Translations under genes and position numbers: made by a program
NCBI RefSeq assembly: GCF_000835495.1
Contig: NW_015622542.1
Coordinates: 3,122,485 to 3,186,484 of the forward strand
From: Cladophialophora immunda
Lineage: Eukaryota > Ascomycota > Eurotiomycetes > Chaetothyriales > Herpotrichiellaceae
Direction: 5' to 3'
Length of the DNA: 64,000 nt
Part shown: piece by piece, positions 1 through 12,650 of the stretch
How the letters are laid out: each line of letters starts with the position of its first letter
How positions within the stretch are numbered: the stretch's first letter is position 1
The notes under the pieces: generated by a model
Databases searched by the model: none
What the model was told of the DNA's origin: nothing
What the model saw: the letters and a program-made list of their open reading frames with translations, nothing else

Positions 1-1215
1 CGGAGGTATGAGAGAGACCAACGTTCTGTTCCATGATGGTGGGAGCGTAGAAGACAATCGCATTAGCCCCGGTCCACTGTTTCACACAAGATCAGCAAGC
101 TCTGAGCAGCTCCCCACTATTGGGGGAAGAGAACTGGGTATGTACGTACTTGATTAGTGAATAGTACAAAGACAGCGAGGAAGAGTCGCCAGCGTGTTCG
201 TACAGCGTCTTTGCTCCATGCTGCGGTCCACTTGAAGGGATTGGATCTCTCCAGGTCGTTGGCTCTTATGATCTCGTCCTTCTCTTGTTGCACGGCCGGA
301 TCCGAGGTCGGCACGTTCCATACCTTTGCCAGGACTGCCTCTGCGTCTGAGATGAGACCTCTTTGGATGAGATACCGAGGTGTTTCTGGCAGACCTCCGA
401 TAAGCCCAAGAACGATCAAGGCGAGGAGACATTGACAAGCAATCGGGAGCCTCCAGGCCACCGGCCCGTCGACGTAGCTCATGCCCACGTCGAAGAAATA
501 GGCGACAACGACCCCCACTGTCACGAACACAATCTGTGAGACCAGAGCGTCAGACGAATACTCCAGAACGCGCCCTCGAGAACTCTTACCTCGGTCATCA
601 CCAATCTGCCACGGTTTCCGCGTTTAGAGAGCTCCGACTGGCTGTTCCAGATTTAGCCAGTCTTGCATGGTTGGAAAAGCGACGCAACTTACTAGGTGGG
701 AACTGTCGCAACGTCAATACCAACACCCAAGCCTGTAATAACTCGACCAACAACCAGCTGAGGGACCTGATATGTGTCCAGAGCCATCAGATGTCCGCCT
801 TTGCTTCAACACAGACAAGAGAGAAACTTACACCATAGGTTGTGCATTGCAATACAGCCCCTATGGTAACAAGGGTCATCGCGAGCGCTATAACAACTTT
901 CTTTCCGTACTTCGGGCCAACCCAAAAGTTCAACAAGCAGCCAAAGGCACCGGCGAGATTATAGCAGGCAACGATGATACCAAGCTTCCCAGAATTCGGA
1001 TTGCCCATGATAGTCAGCAAATCGGGATTCGTGAGAAGGCCACCAAAGACTCCTTGGTCGTAATCAAAGCTGTATCGAGTCGTTTAGTCAAGTACTGGCC
1101 TGGCGATGGAGGTTTGACTTTAGACTCACAGTACGAATGCAGTAAGACATGTATAAGTGATTGCAAGCTGCGTCGGCCGACCAGCCTTGAACATGCCGAT
1201 GTAATCGAAAATCAT
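1..1215 (-). CDS. MFS sugar transporter, 5' part (C-terminus beyond window)
   Basis: Major facilitator sugar/H+ symporter of the plasma membrane; substrate not predictable. Exons read by eye on the minus strand: 1215-1130, 1069-832, 766-693, 641-590, 533-150 and 76 to beyond base 1. All junctions are GT-AG and keep phase. The start at 1215 gives a short N-terminus, then the signature YDQGVFGGLL over the first junction, GRVITGLGVGI, the YQSELSKRGNRG loop and PETPRYL after the sixth helix, and ends in WTGANAIVFYAPTIMEQNVG. These are classic fungal sugar-transporter motifs in the usual order. Roughly the first 300 of about 500 residues are present. The start codon lies only about 120 bp from the RIP-mutated island, so the promoter may be compromised. 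A same-strand relative is at 18570-20393. No in-frame stop was seen in the exons. Confidence 0.88.
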
Positions 1216-1694
1216 TTTGGCTGCAACCTGAGGCGAAATGCTCGGACTGAAACGATGTCGAGATTGCTGTGTCTGGTCAAGCAATGGAGTAATTTGAGAC
1301 AGGGAATCTAAGTGGCTTCAAGAGTTTTACATAGTTATCCCCTAGGTATTTGAATCCGGGGTCTCGAACTTCTAAAGTCCTTAAAGAAGTTTAAACGATA
1401 GTTATACGCCGTCTACTTTATAGTAAAGATAGAAGCGATGAGTATAGCTTAACTAATAATCTATAGATCTCCTAGGGGCGGTAGTAAATTAGTAGTTAGT
1501 ATAGATCTAAAAATTCGATTTTAAGGTATAATATATACCTAGTAGTAAGAATATAGTCGCTAATATACTATCCTAATACCCTCTAACTAAAGAAGACCTA
1601 AAAGAGACTAAGGAAGAGGAAGATATTAACGATTAGATCGAAGCCTAAATACTTTTTATACGTAGAAGTCTTTAGCCTATAAAATAGACTACTA
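1216..1694. other. Promoter side of MFS gene grading into RIP-mutated DNA
   Basis: Base composition changes sharply at about 1320-1340. To the left is ordinary host DNA with CA and TG dinucleotides. To the right CA and TG almost vanish and TA dominates. At about 1575-1694 a plus-strand frame reads acidic residues (EEEEDIND) and continues, with TAG/TAA stops of the kind RIP makes, to the TACTA target site of the large retroelement. The frame resumes beyond that element at 17554. It is probably an older dead coding sequence that the retroelement split. Confidence 0.45.
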
Positions 1695-2111
1695 TGTTAC
1701 GAACCGACCATATGGGAGGCCAAAGGAGAAGACAAGGAGGAAGGATAACCGAGGGGAACATGCCGGACGCCAGCGTCTTAGCAAACATGTTAGCAAGACC
1801 AGGCGGGGCAACAGAGCAATACCTAAATAGGCTCAGGAACATATTGACATGTTTAACATATTTAATAGAGCAACATAATAAATATATTTCTCAAGTACTA
1901 TATAGCCGTACTTAGTTATATAGTTCTCCTCGTAGTTAATAATAGTTATATAGAATCGAGTTCCTCACGATCATCTACTATACGTATAGGTCTATATACT
2001 ATACTCTTAGTTTCCTATCTTAGCTACATTATCCCTCCCTACTATATTACTAAGTAAACTACCTCGGGTTTACCTATAGATACCTTACATATTAGATAGT
2101 AGCTCGTAATA
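1695..2111 (+). repeat. 5' LTR of the large chromovirus
   Basis: The 417 bp repeat starts TGTTACGAACC and ends CGTAATA (originally CGTAACA). It aligns throughout with 17130-17548. The first 170 bp or so still hold many CA and TG dinucleotides, while the rest is converted to TA. The TACTA target duplication precedes it. A 73-codon open frame at 1694-1915 lies inside the LTR and is not a gene. Confidence 0.9.
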
Positions 2112-2279
2112 TATTAACTACCCTCTTAGATAGTAGTAGATATAATAATAATGTCTAGTAGCTCTAACCCTAAGTTACCTAAGCTAAGGCTTACTTAGTA
2201 ACCTAATACCTCTACTATAAGTATTACTACCTTAACTATTAATAATATAGAGGCCGGGAAGATAAAAGACGACCTTAAG

Positions 2280-3060
2280 GTTAAATAGTACTATAGAGAT
2301 AGAAGTAAACTCAATATATATCTTATATAGTTAAAGATAGTGTTTATCTTATAACGTACTAAATACTCTACCTATATAGAGAAGGTTTTATTTACGGGAC
2401 TTTAGCTTCGTAGGTTAGTATTTGAGTAGTTTAAACCTATTATAGGGGATTACCTTAGGTCTATACTAGCGTAAAGAAACCTAGAGACGAATAAGATCTT
2501 TAGGAACTTCTTAGTCTTTAAGGAGAGGATTAAGTAGATCTTTAGAATATTAGGAGAGGAATAGTCGGCGGCCTAGAGAATCTATTAACTTAAATAAATA
2601 GGATCCGCTATACGGTATTACGCTATATTCTAACGCTATACTTTAAAGTTAGATTAGGAAGATAAAGCTTTTACCTTAGTCTATTATTAGGGGCTAAAGG
2701 ATTCGATTAAAGATAGGATAGGGATAGATCGTCCTAACGAGTATAAGTCACTTATTAAACTCTCTATTAAGACTAATAACTAATTATATAAGCGTTAGAT
2801 AGAAAGAAAAGGGACTTTTATAGGGGGAACGACTTATAAGAGTAGATAATACTATAGAGAACTAATAGACTTAGATATAATCTAACGCGGTAGTTCCACT
2901 CACTAGAAAGTGCGAGGAGGATAACCTAAGGCTAAGAAGGATAAGTCTCGTAGATTACTATAGTTAGAGCGAGAGAAACGTAAGAAGAATAATCTATACT
3001 ATAGATACGGAAAATCCGGATACTATATAAAAGATTATAAAAACGGTCTAACGCTATATA
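2280..3060 (+). pseudogene. Gag remnant of the large chromovirus
   Basis: Ignoring TAA/TAG codons that RIP produces from CAA, CAG and TGG, the plus strand reads as a retrotransposon Gag capsid region. At 2995-3036 it carries a zinc-knuckle remnant (YRYGKSGYYIKDY), in which the expected C-x2-C-x4-H-x4-C cysteines and histidine have become tyrosines, as TGC/TGT to TAC/TAT and CAC to TAC changes would give. Not functional. Confidence 0.75.
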
Positions 3061-4115
3061 TAATAGACGACGGTATAGTCGGTTATGAAGAAATAAAGAC
3101 TAATACTTTATAGGGAGTCTAAATAGTAGCTAATAACTAGAGCGACTTAGTATAGAGGGACTACCTAGGTACGGAATCTTACGAGGAGATAGGTAGATCT
3201 AAAAAAGATATAAAACCTAAGGAAGAAGCTACCTTAGAAGAATAGGAACGATAAAAAGAATTATAGTATTAGCTCTTATTATAGACGGCGTACTATAACG
3301 ATAAATATATAACCTATTACTCGGAAAAAATAGGAAGTAGATAGTTTTTAAAATAATAGAGAAGAGTAGTAAGAAAAGCTAATAAGTTAAAGCGTTAGGA
3401 AGTATTTAAGACTAATAATAAGGATACTAATAACGAGTAAGGATTCTAGATAATGTATATACTAGAACTAGAAGAATCTACTATATTTATCGTAATTAAA
3501 TATAACGATAAGGAAATAATAATAATTATACTCTATTAGAGATTACTAAAATACTAATATAGAGATAATTACGGACTAAAAGTGGAATATTTTCACTCTA
3601 TATTTAACTTAGGATAGCTAGCTAATGAACTAATTTTAGTTATAATAGAAATCTATTAGGCTACGGAGATAGGATATATCGTTCTAGGGATGTATTCGTA
3701 TATGGGAAAAGGGGATAAAGCGTTTACGATACTGATCGTATCGTTATAGGAATAAAGCCTTAATATAATAATAGCACTAGAAGGCACTAGAATAGTATAG
3801 TTAGTCTATATCTACGAAAGATACTAGGATTACTAGGTAGTCACGTATATTAGGGAAGCGTAGACTAATATTAGAGAGTTATATAACGATATCGACCTAC
3901 TTATAGGTTACTAACTAATATATATACTTTATAATAGTTACGTAAATAATAGTCTTATTATCTAAGAACTAGATAAGAACCTTATAATAGGGAAAGATAC
4001 TATATACTAATAGTACGTAGTACTAGAAAGTAATAAGTATAATGTTAAGATCATCACTAACTTCTAGAAAGTAGATAACTACGAGATAAAGTACCGCCTT
4101 AATATACTATACTAA
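3060..4115 (+). pseudogene. Spacer between Gag and protease, first part
   Basis: After the zinc knuckle the plus-strand frame can be followed, discounting RIP-type stops, to the Fot1-like insertion, and it seems to resume at 5983-6870 before the protease. Together this is about 1.9 kb, long for a Gag-to-protease interval. I recognise no domain. RIP makes all frames noisy, so its coding nature is uncertain. Confidence 0.35.
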
Positions 4116-4117
4116 TA

Positions 4118-5980
4118 ACGTGGGTGCATAGCGAGTCGCGCAGCATAGCGAGTCGCGCACCTAACCACCACCGTACGACAATCTAATTCAATTACACCAC
4201 TAACCTAAGATAAATTCACTTAATCTACTCAGAACTAGATATATTGGATATTTCTTTATCCTCTTGATACGTACGTGCATTATGCCTAGGCTTTCCGTAG
4301 GTACTACATCGTTGTTGAGTTAGCTCACCCCCTCTCGTACGACTACTACTTATACGCTTTTCTTACTCCACCTACTTATCCACATCCCTCTGGTCAATCA
4401 CATCCTACGCATCTCGTATAGTAAGTGATCCTCCTTATTAGATCCGTGTCCTTTTCTCTCTACGACGCTTACTTAGCGTACGATTTACCTCTTTAAGCTC
4501 CCGGATACGATCCTTTATTAATACTATTTGATGTATTATAGTAGTCGTACCTTTCACTATCTGGTCTATCGCCTCATAAATCGCTGTTAGAGAGCTATCT
4601 TAATGTTAAGCGACTTTCCCCTTAATAAAATCAGACTATGAAGTTACTCTTCGTACGTAGTCTATGGCGTCTTAGAGACCTAAGGGGTAGTTATTAGCGA
4701 GGGGAGTGTTAGTAGTGTTAGCGTCCGAAGCTTTATATCTAGCTTTAAAAGGACCGTATCTAGATTAAAAGGGATAAGCCCTACCCCTTAGAAACCTCCT
4801 CGTACGTTATCTTCGCCGAAGGAAGTAAAAAAAGCGTTCTTAAATGCGGTAAAGAACTTGACCTTAGTAATATAGGTTATATATATCCGGATTAAGTTCT
4901 TAATTTCTTTACCGTACGATCGCTTTAAGGGACTAAAATACCTAACGTTAAGTAGTTAAAGTAGATGCGATAAATGTATAGGTATATAGAGTGTAATAAT
5001 ATTATTCTCCTTATAGTAGGCCTCAAAATCCACTAAGTGATGACTTTTATAGCTGTCTAGGATTAATAGACGAAACGTACCCTTCGTATAACTATAACTA
5101 TATTTATTAAAGTGTTTGACCTAATTAAGACTAATCTTATTCGTTATCTATCTATTATCGCTAAGTGCGATAACCTAGTCGGACGGAAGGGGACTGTCTC
5201 GGTACTATAATACGAGGTGATACTTACTAGCGACTACGATAAAAGGCGGTATAGCCTAGCCGTACAAATTGACACCCTAGATCACTATAGCCTATTCTTG
5301 ATTACTAGGCTATACTATCTTAACCTTTCTATACTCTTCAGAACTCGTTATAACTATTGCGGACGAGATTAGGCCTATCATAAACCTAGTCTCGTTAAAG
5401 TTCTAAGTGTTATCTTTATAGATCTTATACTTAGCTATTACATTCCGTACGAGGTTAAACTAGACTTAAATAATTACTAGATCTTCGTATTAGGCTCTCT
5501 AGTAGTCGTATCTGCGTATAAATCGCATTCGTAGCTCTTGATGTCGTTTAACAAAGTTCGATACCTAGTGAGGTCCGACGCGTAACGCGCTACGCGTCGT
5601 ACGTAGTTTATTAGCCATATCTCCCACACTACTAAGTTAGGGAGGAAATCCTCGCGTATATAGGTTAAGGACCTCTCGTACGAGGACTGATTCTTTAAGG
5701 TCGATTAAATTTCGAGAATTCGCTAGTTAGTCGCGTTAGAAAGGTCGACCCTTTCTTCGATTACGAAGGGTTACTTTAGGGATATTATAGACTTTAGTAA
5801 TAGATCGTACGCTCTGTTTAGGATCTTATTTAAGAGCTTAAAGGGTAAGAAGTATTCTAGCTTCTTTCTAAGTCGATTCCATTTATTTTGGTGGAGTACT
5901 TAAAGAAATAAGTTAAAGGTAATATATAGCGCGGAAAGTGCGCGACTCGCTATGCTGCGTGACTCGCTATGCACCCACGT
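4118..5980 (-). mobile_element. Fot1/pogo-like DNA transposon (Tc1/mariner superfamily)
   Basis: The 1,863 bp element is bounded by inverted repeats that start ACGTGGGTGC at 4118 and end GCACCCACGT at 5980. TA is duplicated at 4116-4117 and 5981-5982. The TIR is at least 43 bp and holds a tandem 17-bp unit (GCATAGCGAGTCGCGCA) twice at each end, with one mismatch between ends. The minus strand encodes a RIP-damaged pogo/Fot1 DDE transposase. Size, TA target and TIR start all fit Fot1-like elements. It lies inside the Gag-protease interval of the large chromovirus. Confidence 0.88.
4250..5900 (-). pseudogene. Fot1/pogo-like DDE transposase, RIP-inactivated
   Basis: Minus-strand translation around 4900-5300 reads like a DDE superfamily endonuclease once RIP-type stops are discounted. 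It shows RLLILDSYKSHH (catalytic Asp), then YKENNIITLYIP, LSHLL and FSPLKRSYG, the usual order at the end of pogo/Fot1 transposases, where the unmutated form has LCMPPHSSHLLQPLDVG. Many TAA/TAG codons interrupt it. The ends are approximate because the N-terminal DNA-binding region is too degraded to delimit. Confidence 0.7.
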
Positions 5981-5982
5981 TA

Positions 5983-6900
5983 TATAATTTATAACTCTTT
6001 TAGATTACTATAGTTATTACTTAAAAAAATAAGTATAAAATAGTACTAGGATTAAGAGTACGAACATAAAGAGGATATATATATTCATTAGCTAGTAGAG
6101 TCTATAATAGTTAAAATGAAACTTTTAGAAGGGACTATAAAGAGGATCGTTATAAAAAGGAATAAACTTAAAGAGATATAGCGAGAAAAAGAAGTTATTC
6201 TTAAACTAATTCTATTAATATTAGGACTCCTAAGGAATCAGAAGGTAATTAACGAACGCGAAGACCCCGACTACTATTATAAAAGACTCTCGTACGAAGA
6301 TAAAGACTACTAATAATAATACGGAGATTATTTATATTACTAGAACGTTAATCCCTAATAACTCTATATATTAATACCTAGAGGAGTCTATACTAACCTT
6401 ATAGAGGTAGACTAAATATATAATAAATAAGAATACTAGTAGAGGAGAGAATTATACCTATATTACTAAGAAGATACGCTAAATATAATATTTACTAATA
6501 GTAACGATAGTGGAGGAGATCTATATAGGCTATTTATTATCGAAGAAATAGTTAATAATAGAGTAGATAGAGATTTTATAGTGGATGATTTCTACTACTT
6601 AAATAAAGGAAAATGCGATATAAAGATAAAATATTAATATATCTATAATATTAACCTAGACGCTAAGAACGTCCTAATATACCCTAAGGTATTTAAGATA
6701 TTAGAAGAGTACTTTAATACTAAGTACTAATAGAACGGAGAGCGATATATACACTAACTAAAAAACTTATAAGTGATAACTTAATAAGACAGAGAAGTTA
6801 TAATAATAACCTAAGGGTTAGAAAGTCTTAGAAGTTAAGAGAGATAACTATATTAGATAATCGTTATATAGCTCTTACGATAGAATTAGTAAGTATTTAG
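5983..6900 (+). pseudogene. Spacer between Gag and protease, second part
   Basis: Continuation of the large chromovirus after the Fot1-like insert. The plus strand reads as hydrophilic protein with RIP-type stops (for example DFIVDDFYYLNKGKCD near 6573-6620) and leads to the protease. I know no matching domain. It could be an extended Gag C-terminus or a lineage-specific accessory region. Confidence 0.35.
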
Positions 6901-9389
6901 ATTACTATTATAATTAACTTAGGAGCTAACTGAAGCTATATAAGTATAACTATAGTTAGAAAACTATATAAATATAAAGTAAAGAAAAGACTTCTATACT
7001 CTTTAAAGATAGTAGATAGATAACTATTAAGATAGGTAATAATAGAAATAAAAAACGTTCCGTTAATAATTACGAAATATAAGGAAATAATAAACCTAGA
7101 TATAATAGATATCCTAGAGTATAATATAGTTTTAGGAATAGATTAGCTTTAGAAATATAATCTAACTATTAATTAGTGAACGAGAACTATAATATTTATA
7201 GAATATAATATCGTATAAAGGGGGAACTAATTATCCTTAAAGGCTCTAAAAAGAACGATTTTAGTGCGACTAATAGAATATATATTAACTAGTTCTAGTA
7301 TAGGAGAGATACTACTAGAATATAAAGACTTTAAAGATCTCGCTAAAGAAAGAGAAGGTAACGTAGTCTTATTAGAATATAAACTATAGGACTATAAGAT
7401 ACTATTAGAAGAAGAAAATAATCTAGAATACTACGTATAATTAATCCTAATATCTAAAAAGGAGGAAGATTTCCTTAAAGAATATATTAATAAGTATCTT
7501 ATAAAAGAGTTTATTAGACCTTTAAAGTCGAAAGTGACTTATATAGTACTCTTTATACTAAAAAAGGACGGAGGATTAAGACTATATATTAATTATAGGC
7601 GCCTTAACGCGATAATAAAGAAAAACTAATACTTAATATTAAGAATTAATAAGTTATAGGACTAACTCTTAGGAGCTAAATAATTTATAGTAATTAACGT
7701 TAGAGACGCCTACTATAGAGTAAGAATAAAGGAAGAGGAGGAATAGAAAACTACGTTTAGGACTAGATAGGGCCTATATAAGTACTAGGTAATGCCCTTT
7801 AGACTAATAAACGTACTAACTACCTTCTAAGAACTTATTAATAATACCCTAAGGGAATACTTAGACGAGTTTATCGTCGCCTATTTAGACGATATCCTTA
7901 TATTCTCTAAGACCTATAATAAGTATATCTAATACGTACGAAAGGTCCTATAAGCGCTAAAAGAAAAGGACCTACTAATTAAATTAAGTAAATGCGAATT
8001 TTATATATATACGATAGCGTTCCTAGGCTATATCGTATCGATATAAGAACTAGCGTTAAACCCTAATAAAGTTTAGACTTGTGGAATATCGCTATTTGGG
8101 CGTACGGCCTAATTAGGCCTAGCGCTTTATCACGTGACTAGTGGATACTACTAGTCTATACTAGTACTAGATCACGTGGTATAAGTGGCGATACTAGGTG
8201 GTGTGATCGCTTATTAATAGCGATTCAAGGGATTTCTTTTATCTTCTATTATTACCACCTATTATCTATATAAGGACGCTTCTACCTCCTAGATAGTTAT
8301 CTTAACTCAAGTCTTTTAGTATCTAGTAAATGACCTCCTCTGACCGTACACTCAGACCTTCTAACAAGACTATTAACGACTAGCCTATACTAATAAGTAT
8401 AAAAGAAGTATAATAGTTCTTAGGCCTTATTAACTACTATAGGAGGTTTATCTAAGGATTTTCAAAAATTACGGGACCTCTAATAGATTTAACGAAAAAA
8501 GACTATATCTTTAACTAGGACGATAGATATAAGTAAGCCTTTAGAGACCTATAATAATAGATAGTATCCGTACCTATCCTTACTCTATTCGACCTAGAAA
8601 AAGAGGTAATGCTCGAAACCGATACGTTAGACGAAGTAATAGGGGTATATCTTATATAGAAAGATAAGAATAGTTAATCATAACCTATAGTCTATTACTT
8701 AAGACGAATAACTTAACCGGAGTTAAACTACGATATCTATAATAAAGAATTACTCGCTATTATAGAAGCGCTACGATAGTAGAGAGTATATCTAGAAGGG
8801 ACTAAGTACTTAGTATAGATATTTATTAACTATAAAAACCTTACTTATTAGATAACGATAAAGGAACTAAATAGATAATAAGTGAGATAGGTAGAAACGT
8901 TAGTAAGATATAATTTCAGAATCTACTATATTAAGGGAACTAAAAACGGTTAAGTAGACGCGTTAAGTAGAAGACCGGATTATATAGGGATAATAAAACC
9001 CGAACCTAATATATTACTTAAAACTAACGGATATATACTATAATATAGAGGATATGACTATAATCTAGTAATTATAGATATTAAGCTTACCGAAAGATAA
9101 AAATAAAATATTATACGAGAGAGATATAATAACTAACTTACGGGATACCCTAAAATCGTAAAAATAATTAAACTAATTATAAGAGACTTTATATAGAAAG
9201 GACTTAGAAAAGATATCGAAGAATATATTAGAAAATGCGATATCTATAAGAAAATAAAGAAAGAATAATATAGACTTTATAGATTACTTATAGTATTATA
9301 AATACCGAATAAACTATAGGATTCTATTATAATCGACTTTATTATAAAACTACTAATATCTCGAGAACCTCTTACGAGTAAAGAATATG
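6900..9389 (+). pseudogene. Pol remnant: protease, RT, RNase H, start of integrase
   Basis: The protease motif (from DSGA) survives as NLGAN at about 6916-6930. Reverse transcriptase follows: LFILKKDGGLRLYINYRRLN near 7550-7605 and AYLDDIL at 7879-7899, with the catalytic YLDD intact. A solo LTR at 8080-8366 splits it, and KEV..FLGLINYYRRFI resumes after 8372. RNase H-like and integrase zinc-finger-like sequence continue to 9389, where the second chromovirus is inserted. RIP stops are numerous. Confidence 0.8.
8080..8366 (+). repeat. Solo LTR (or LTR-like short element), non-RIPed, TSD AGACT
   Basis: The 287 bp insert starts TGTGGAATATC and ends TTCTAACA (TG...CA). It is flanked by exact AGACT copies at 8075-8079 and 8367-8371. 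Deleting it restores the reverse transcriptase frame. It keeps many CA/TG dinucleotides, unlike its host. It contains a 14-bp palindrome (GGCCTAATTAGGCC, 8106-8119), CACGTG hexamers in short inverted repeats, and a TATA-like CTATATAAGG near 8267-8276, as expected of an LTR promoter. A diverged inverted copy lies at 15077-15399. Confidence 0.85.
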
Positions 9390-9394
9390 ATAGT

Positions 9395-9761
9395 TATGAG
9401 GGTTTAGAAAGAGTTCTATAACTAGCTAGCTAACCTAGTAATAAGGAGGATAAATCTAAGGAGAGAGAAGGAAGGAATAGCTATTCTTCCTTTCTCCTTA
9501 TATCCTCTAACGCGCCGTAAGGAGGTAACTATTATCCTCACCTCCTTACTCCTTTCCTTACGTACTTATTCCAGCTCCTTACCTTCCCTTATGTACTTAT
9601 TCTAACTCCTTACCTTCCCTTACGTACGGTGTCTTAGCTATTAGGACTTTATATCCCTTACACTATATGCGTCTTGACTAATTAGGAGATAGCATTTCCT
9701 AGCGTTAGTCTTAGCGCTAGTTCGCCAGAACTAAGCCTTCTCCTAGGTTTAACCTATTACA
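9395..9761 (-). repeat. 3' LTR of second chromovirus
   Basis: 367 bp, fully RIPed (begins TATGAGGG, from TGTGAGGG, and ends CCTATTACA). It includes two tandem copies of a unit of about 34 bp (ending in the CTCCTTACCTTCC block). It matches 14502-14868 and, with differences, 17829-18211. Confidence 0.85.
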
Positions 9762-9827
9762 TCACCCCTCCCTCCTTCTATACTTACCTAGGAAGCCTCG
9801 TACGTATCCAGCGTAGCGGAGTCTTAT

Positions 9828-9958
9828 AGCGCGTTAGCCAGTTCCTACATTAGTTCAGCGTATCTAGTCTATTTCACTAGATATTACTTCTAGGATCCTC
9901 TTCCTCTTCGTATAACCCTATCTTCTAGGATCGCCTCTACCTCGTATTCTTCATCGTC
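9828..9958 (-). pseudogene. Chromodomain remnant of second chromovirus
   Basis: Minus-strand reading gives DDEEYEVEAILEDRVIRRGR followed by a YLVKW-like block with Trp codons turned into stops. This is the chromodomain that chromoviral integrases carry at the C-terminus to direct insertion into heterochromatin. It is the last coding part before the polypurine tract, the expected place. Confidence 0.7.
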
Positions 9959-11899
9959 TCTAACTATCACTAGTATAGGCTAATTATCGTCCGTTCTCTA
10001 TAAGTCGAGAGGGTCTATTAAGGCCGTATAAAGGAGGTCTAAGTAGAAGATATTATGAATACCTAGTAGAGTATTTAGGCGATAGCTATAAGATCTCACT
10101 ACCTCTATAACGGTATACTTCGTATTCTTCTAGTCTAGTTTCTTACTAATACGCGTTATTTATATATTTCTTAAGTTAAGCTATACCTTATCGCTAACTT
10201 AGAATTACGGTACCTATTATTACATTTAATTTATTCTCTCCTCCTACTCCTACTATACAATAATTATTAAAGACTACGCCTATTCTCTCGCCTCTTAGAG
10301 TCGCTATATAATAAAGTCTACTTATTATATAGGTTCTCGAGGAGTCTCCGCTATATAGGGGGGTTCTTATATCTAAAATAGCTCGATATAATACTTATAT
10401 AGTAGGAAGAATAGGCTTACTCCTATAGAGTATACGTTATAATTATTAATTACTAGTTCCGCTATAGGTAGGAGTTCTACTTAGTCATCTTATTTTCCAT
10501 TTATAAACATATAAAGGTACGTTTCGACCGTTTAGTTTATTCACTTAGTAGATCTATCTATCTCCGAGTAATAAGCTATAGATAGTCACTATATAATACC
10601 TAAGAGTTAATAGATCCTTTTCTATAGTATACTTACGAATTAGGGGCCGCGATCTAATATAATTACTAATAGTAGTCTATATTACTAATAGAACGTCTAT
10701 AGGAAGACTCCTACTATATCTTTTAACTTAATTATATATAATAGTTTAAGTAAGACTCCTTTCTCTAGTTAATCTATAATAACTATTAGGTTTATATAGC
10801 CCTAACTTTCTAGGAGTTCTATAATAAAATCGACTAATACTTCCTTCTATAGTTAATTAGGGATTAGGAGAGGCTTTAGAAATCCCTATTTCTATTCCTT
10901 CTAGGCCTTTATCCATCTATAGACGTTATAGTTCTATATAAATCTTCGAATATCTTATAGTATATTTAGCTAGAAGAACTACCTTACTATTAAGGCTACT
11001 ATCCCTTCTTAACCTAAGTAACTAATAATCTTTAAGTTATGCACCTATTAAATAATTACCATATAGAGAGCCTTTGATTCTAGTACCTAATGTTATCCCT
11101 AAAATAGTAGTTACCCTTCCTTATTAAGAGTATATTCTATAATTAATACTTTTAGACTTAGGCTAGAGGGGAATATACGGGCTCCTCTTTATATAGACTT
11201 AATAGCCTCCTAATATATCTAGTTATTCTATTAAGTCGATCTCTATTATTCTTTAATTAACGGTCCTTCCGTTAATATTATATTTACTTATAGCGCCTTA
11301 GATCCTATTCTATCTAGTATCTCCGGCTTAATAAGGCGCGCTATATAATACTAAAGTCTTTCGTTCTCTTAGTCCTAAGATATATCCTACTCCCTCTAGG
11401 AGAGGGCGTTCACTTAAATATTTTATCTTCTAGAGACGTATAAGATTGTAAAGTTATACCTTAATAGGATAAGGGATCAACGCATTTATCTCTTAGTAAG
11501 TTTTCGTACAGATATAAAGTATTTAAGATTCTTATAGTCGGACTAAATCTCGAATTTCTTAATGCTCTATAGTTTAGTATCCTATTCCTCTAGATATCGT
11601 ATAATAGTGAGTATTTCCTTATCGTAGATCTTATAGTTATATTCGACTAGATAATTCTTCTTTAAGAAGAAGATATAGGGATATATAACTCTCTTATTAT
11701 TAACTTAGAAGAGCGTCCCCTTAATACACTATTTCGACGCGTTAACTTCTATAATAGTCTCTCTCTCGTAGTTAAATAGGATTAATATTAGGGCCGTCGT
11801 AAATATTCTTTTTAGCCGTATAAAGACTTAGTCCACCTCCGTTATCCATTAAAACGTCGTATCCTTCTGTACGAGAGTCATAATAGGAAGTATAATCTT

Positions 11900-12650
11900 A
11901 GAGAAGTCTTATATAAACTTCCTATAGAAGTTTATAAATCTAATAAAGCTTTATATCTCCTTTATTAATTTAGGGACTTCCTAGTCGAGGATCGCCTTTA
12001 CCTTCTCTAGGTCTATTTATACGCCTTTCTTTACTTTAATAATGAACTCTAGGTATTTCGTTAACTTAACCTTAAATTCGCACTTATTGATATCGATCTA
12101 TAGTCCTACCTTACGTAGGCGTTTAAGGATCTTCTAAATATAACCCCGGTACTCTTCTAATGACCTATATAAATAGATTAGGATATCGTTAATATAGGCT
12201 AAGTAGAAGACGTTAAGATAGTTATATAAGGTCTAATTAATATACTTCTGGAATATACTAGGCGCGTTCGCTAATCTAAAAGGGGTAATAAGCTATTTAT
12301 ATAGTCCGTATCTCGTATAGAATGCTGTCTTCTATTCGTCTCCTTCTATAATATAAATCTAGTAGAATACCGCGATAATATTAAGCTTTATATACTATTT
12401 AGCTCGTCTAATATTCTATAGTATTTTATAGATTAATAGTAGAGAGTACCGATCCTTCCTTATAATCTTATTTAATCCGTAGTAGTCTATATAGAATCGT
12501 AGTCCTCCCCCTAACTTCTGTATAAAGAGGACTAGCGCTACCGCTAGTAAGTTACTTACTTAGATAAACCCCTTATCGAGTAGCTCTATAAGTATCTTCT
12601 GTAGAATAAGTAGTTCTTCTCTTAATATACTATATAGTAGGCCCTAAGGT
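11900..12650 (-). pseudogene. Reverse transcriptase remnant of second chromovirus
   Basis: On the minus strand the RT core is legible: LAYINDILIY around 12175-12210, where the catalytic YLDD has become YIND by CTN/GAC-to-ATT/AAC type changes, with an AFRLAN-like block just downstream. RIP stops make it nonfunctional. Boundaries are approximate. Confidence 0.7.

Noticed and set aside
1694..1915. 73-codon ORF
   Set aside because: Lies wholly inside the 5' LTR of the large chromovirus and has no protein features.
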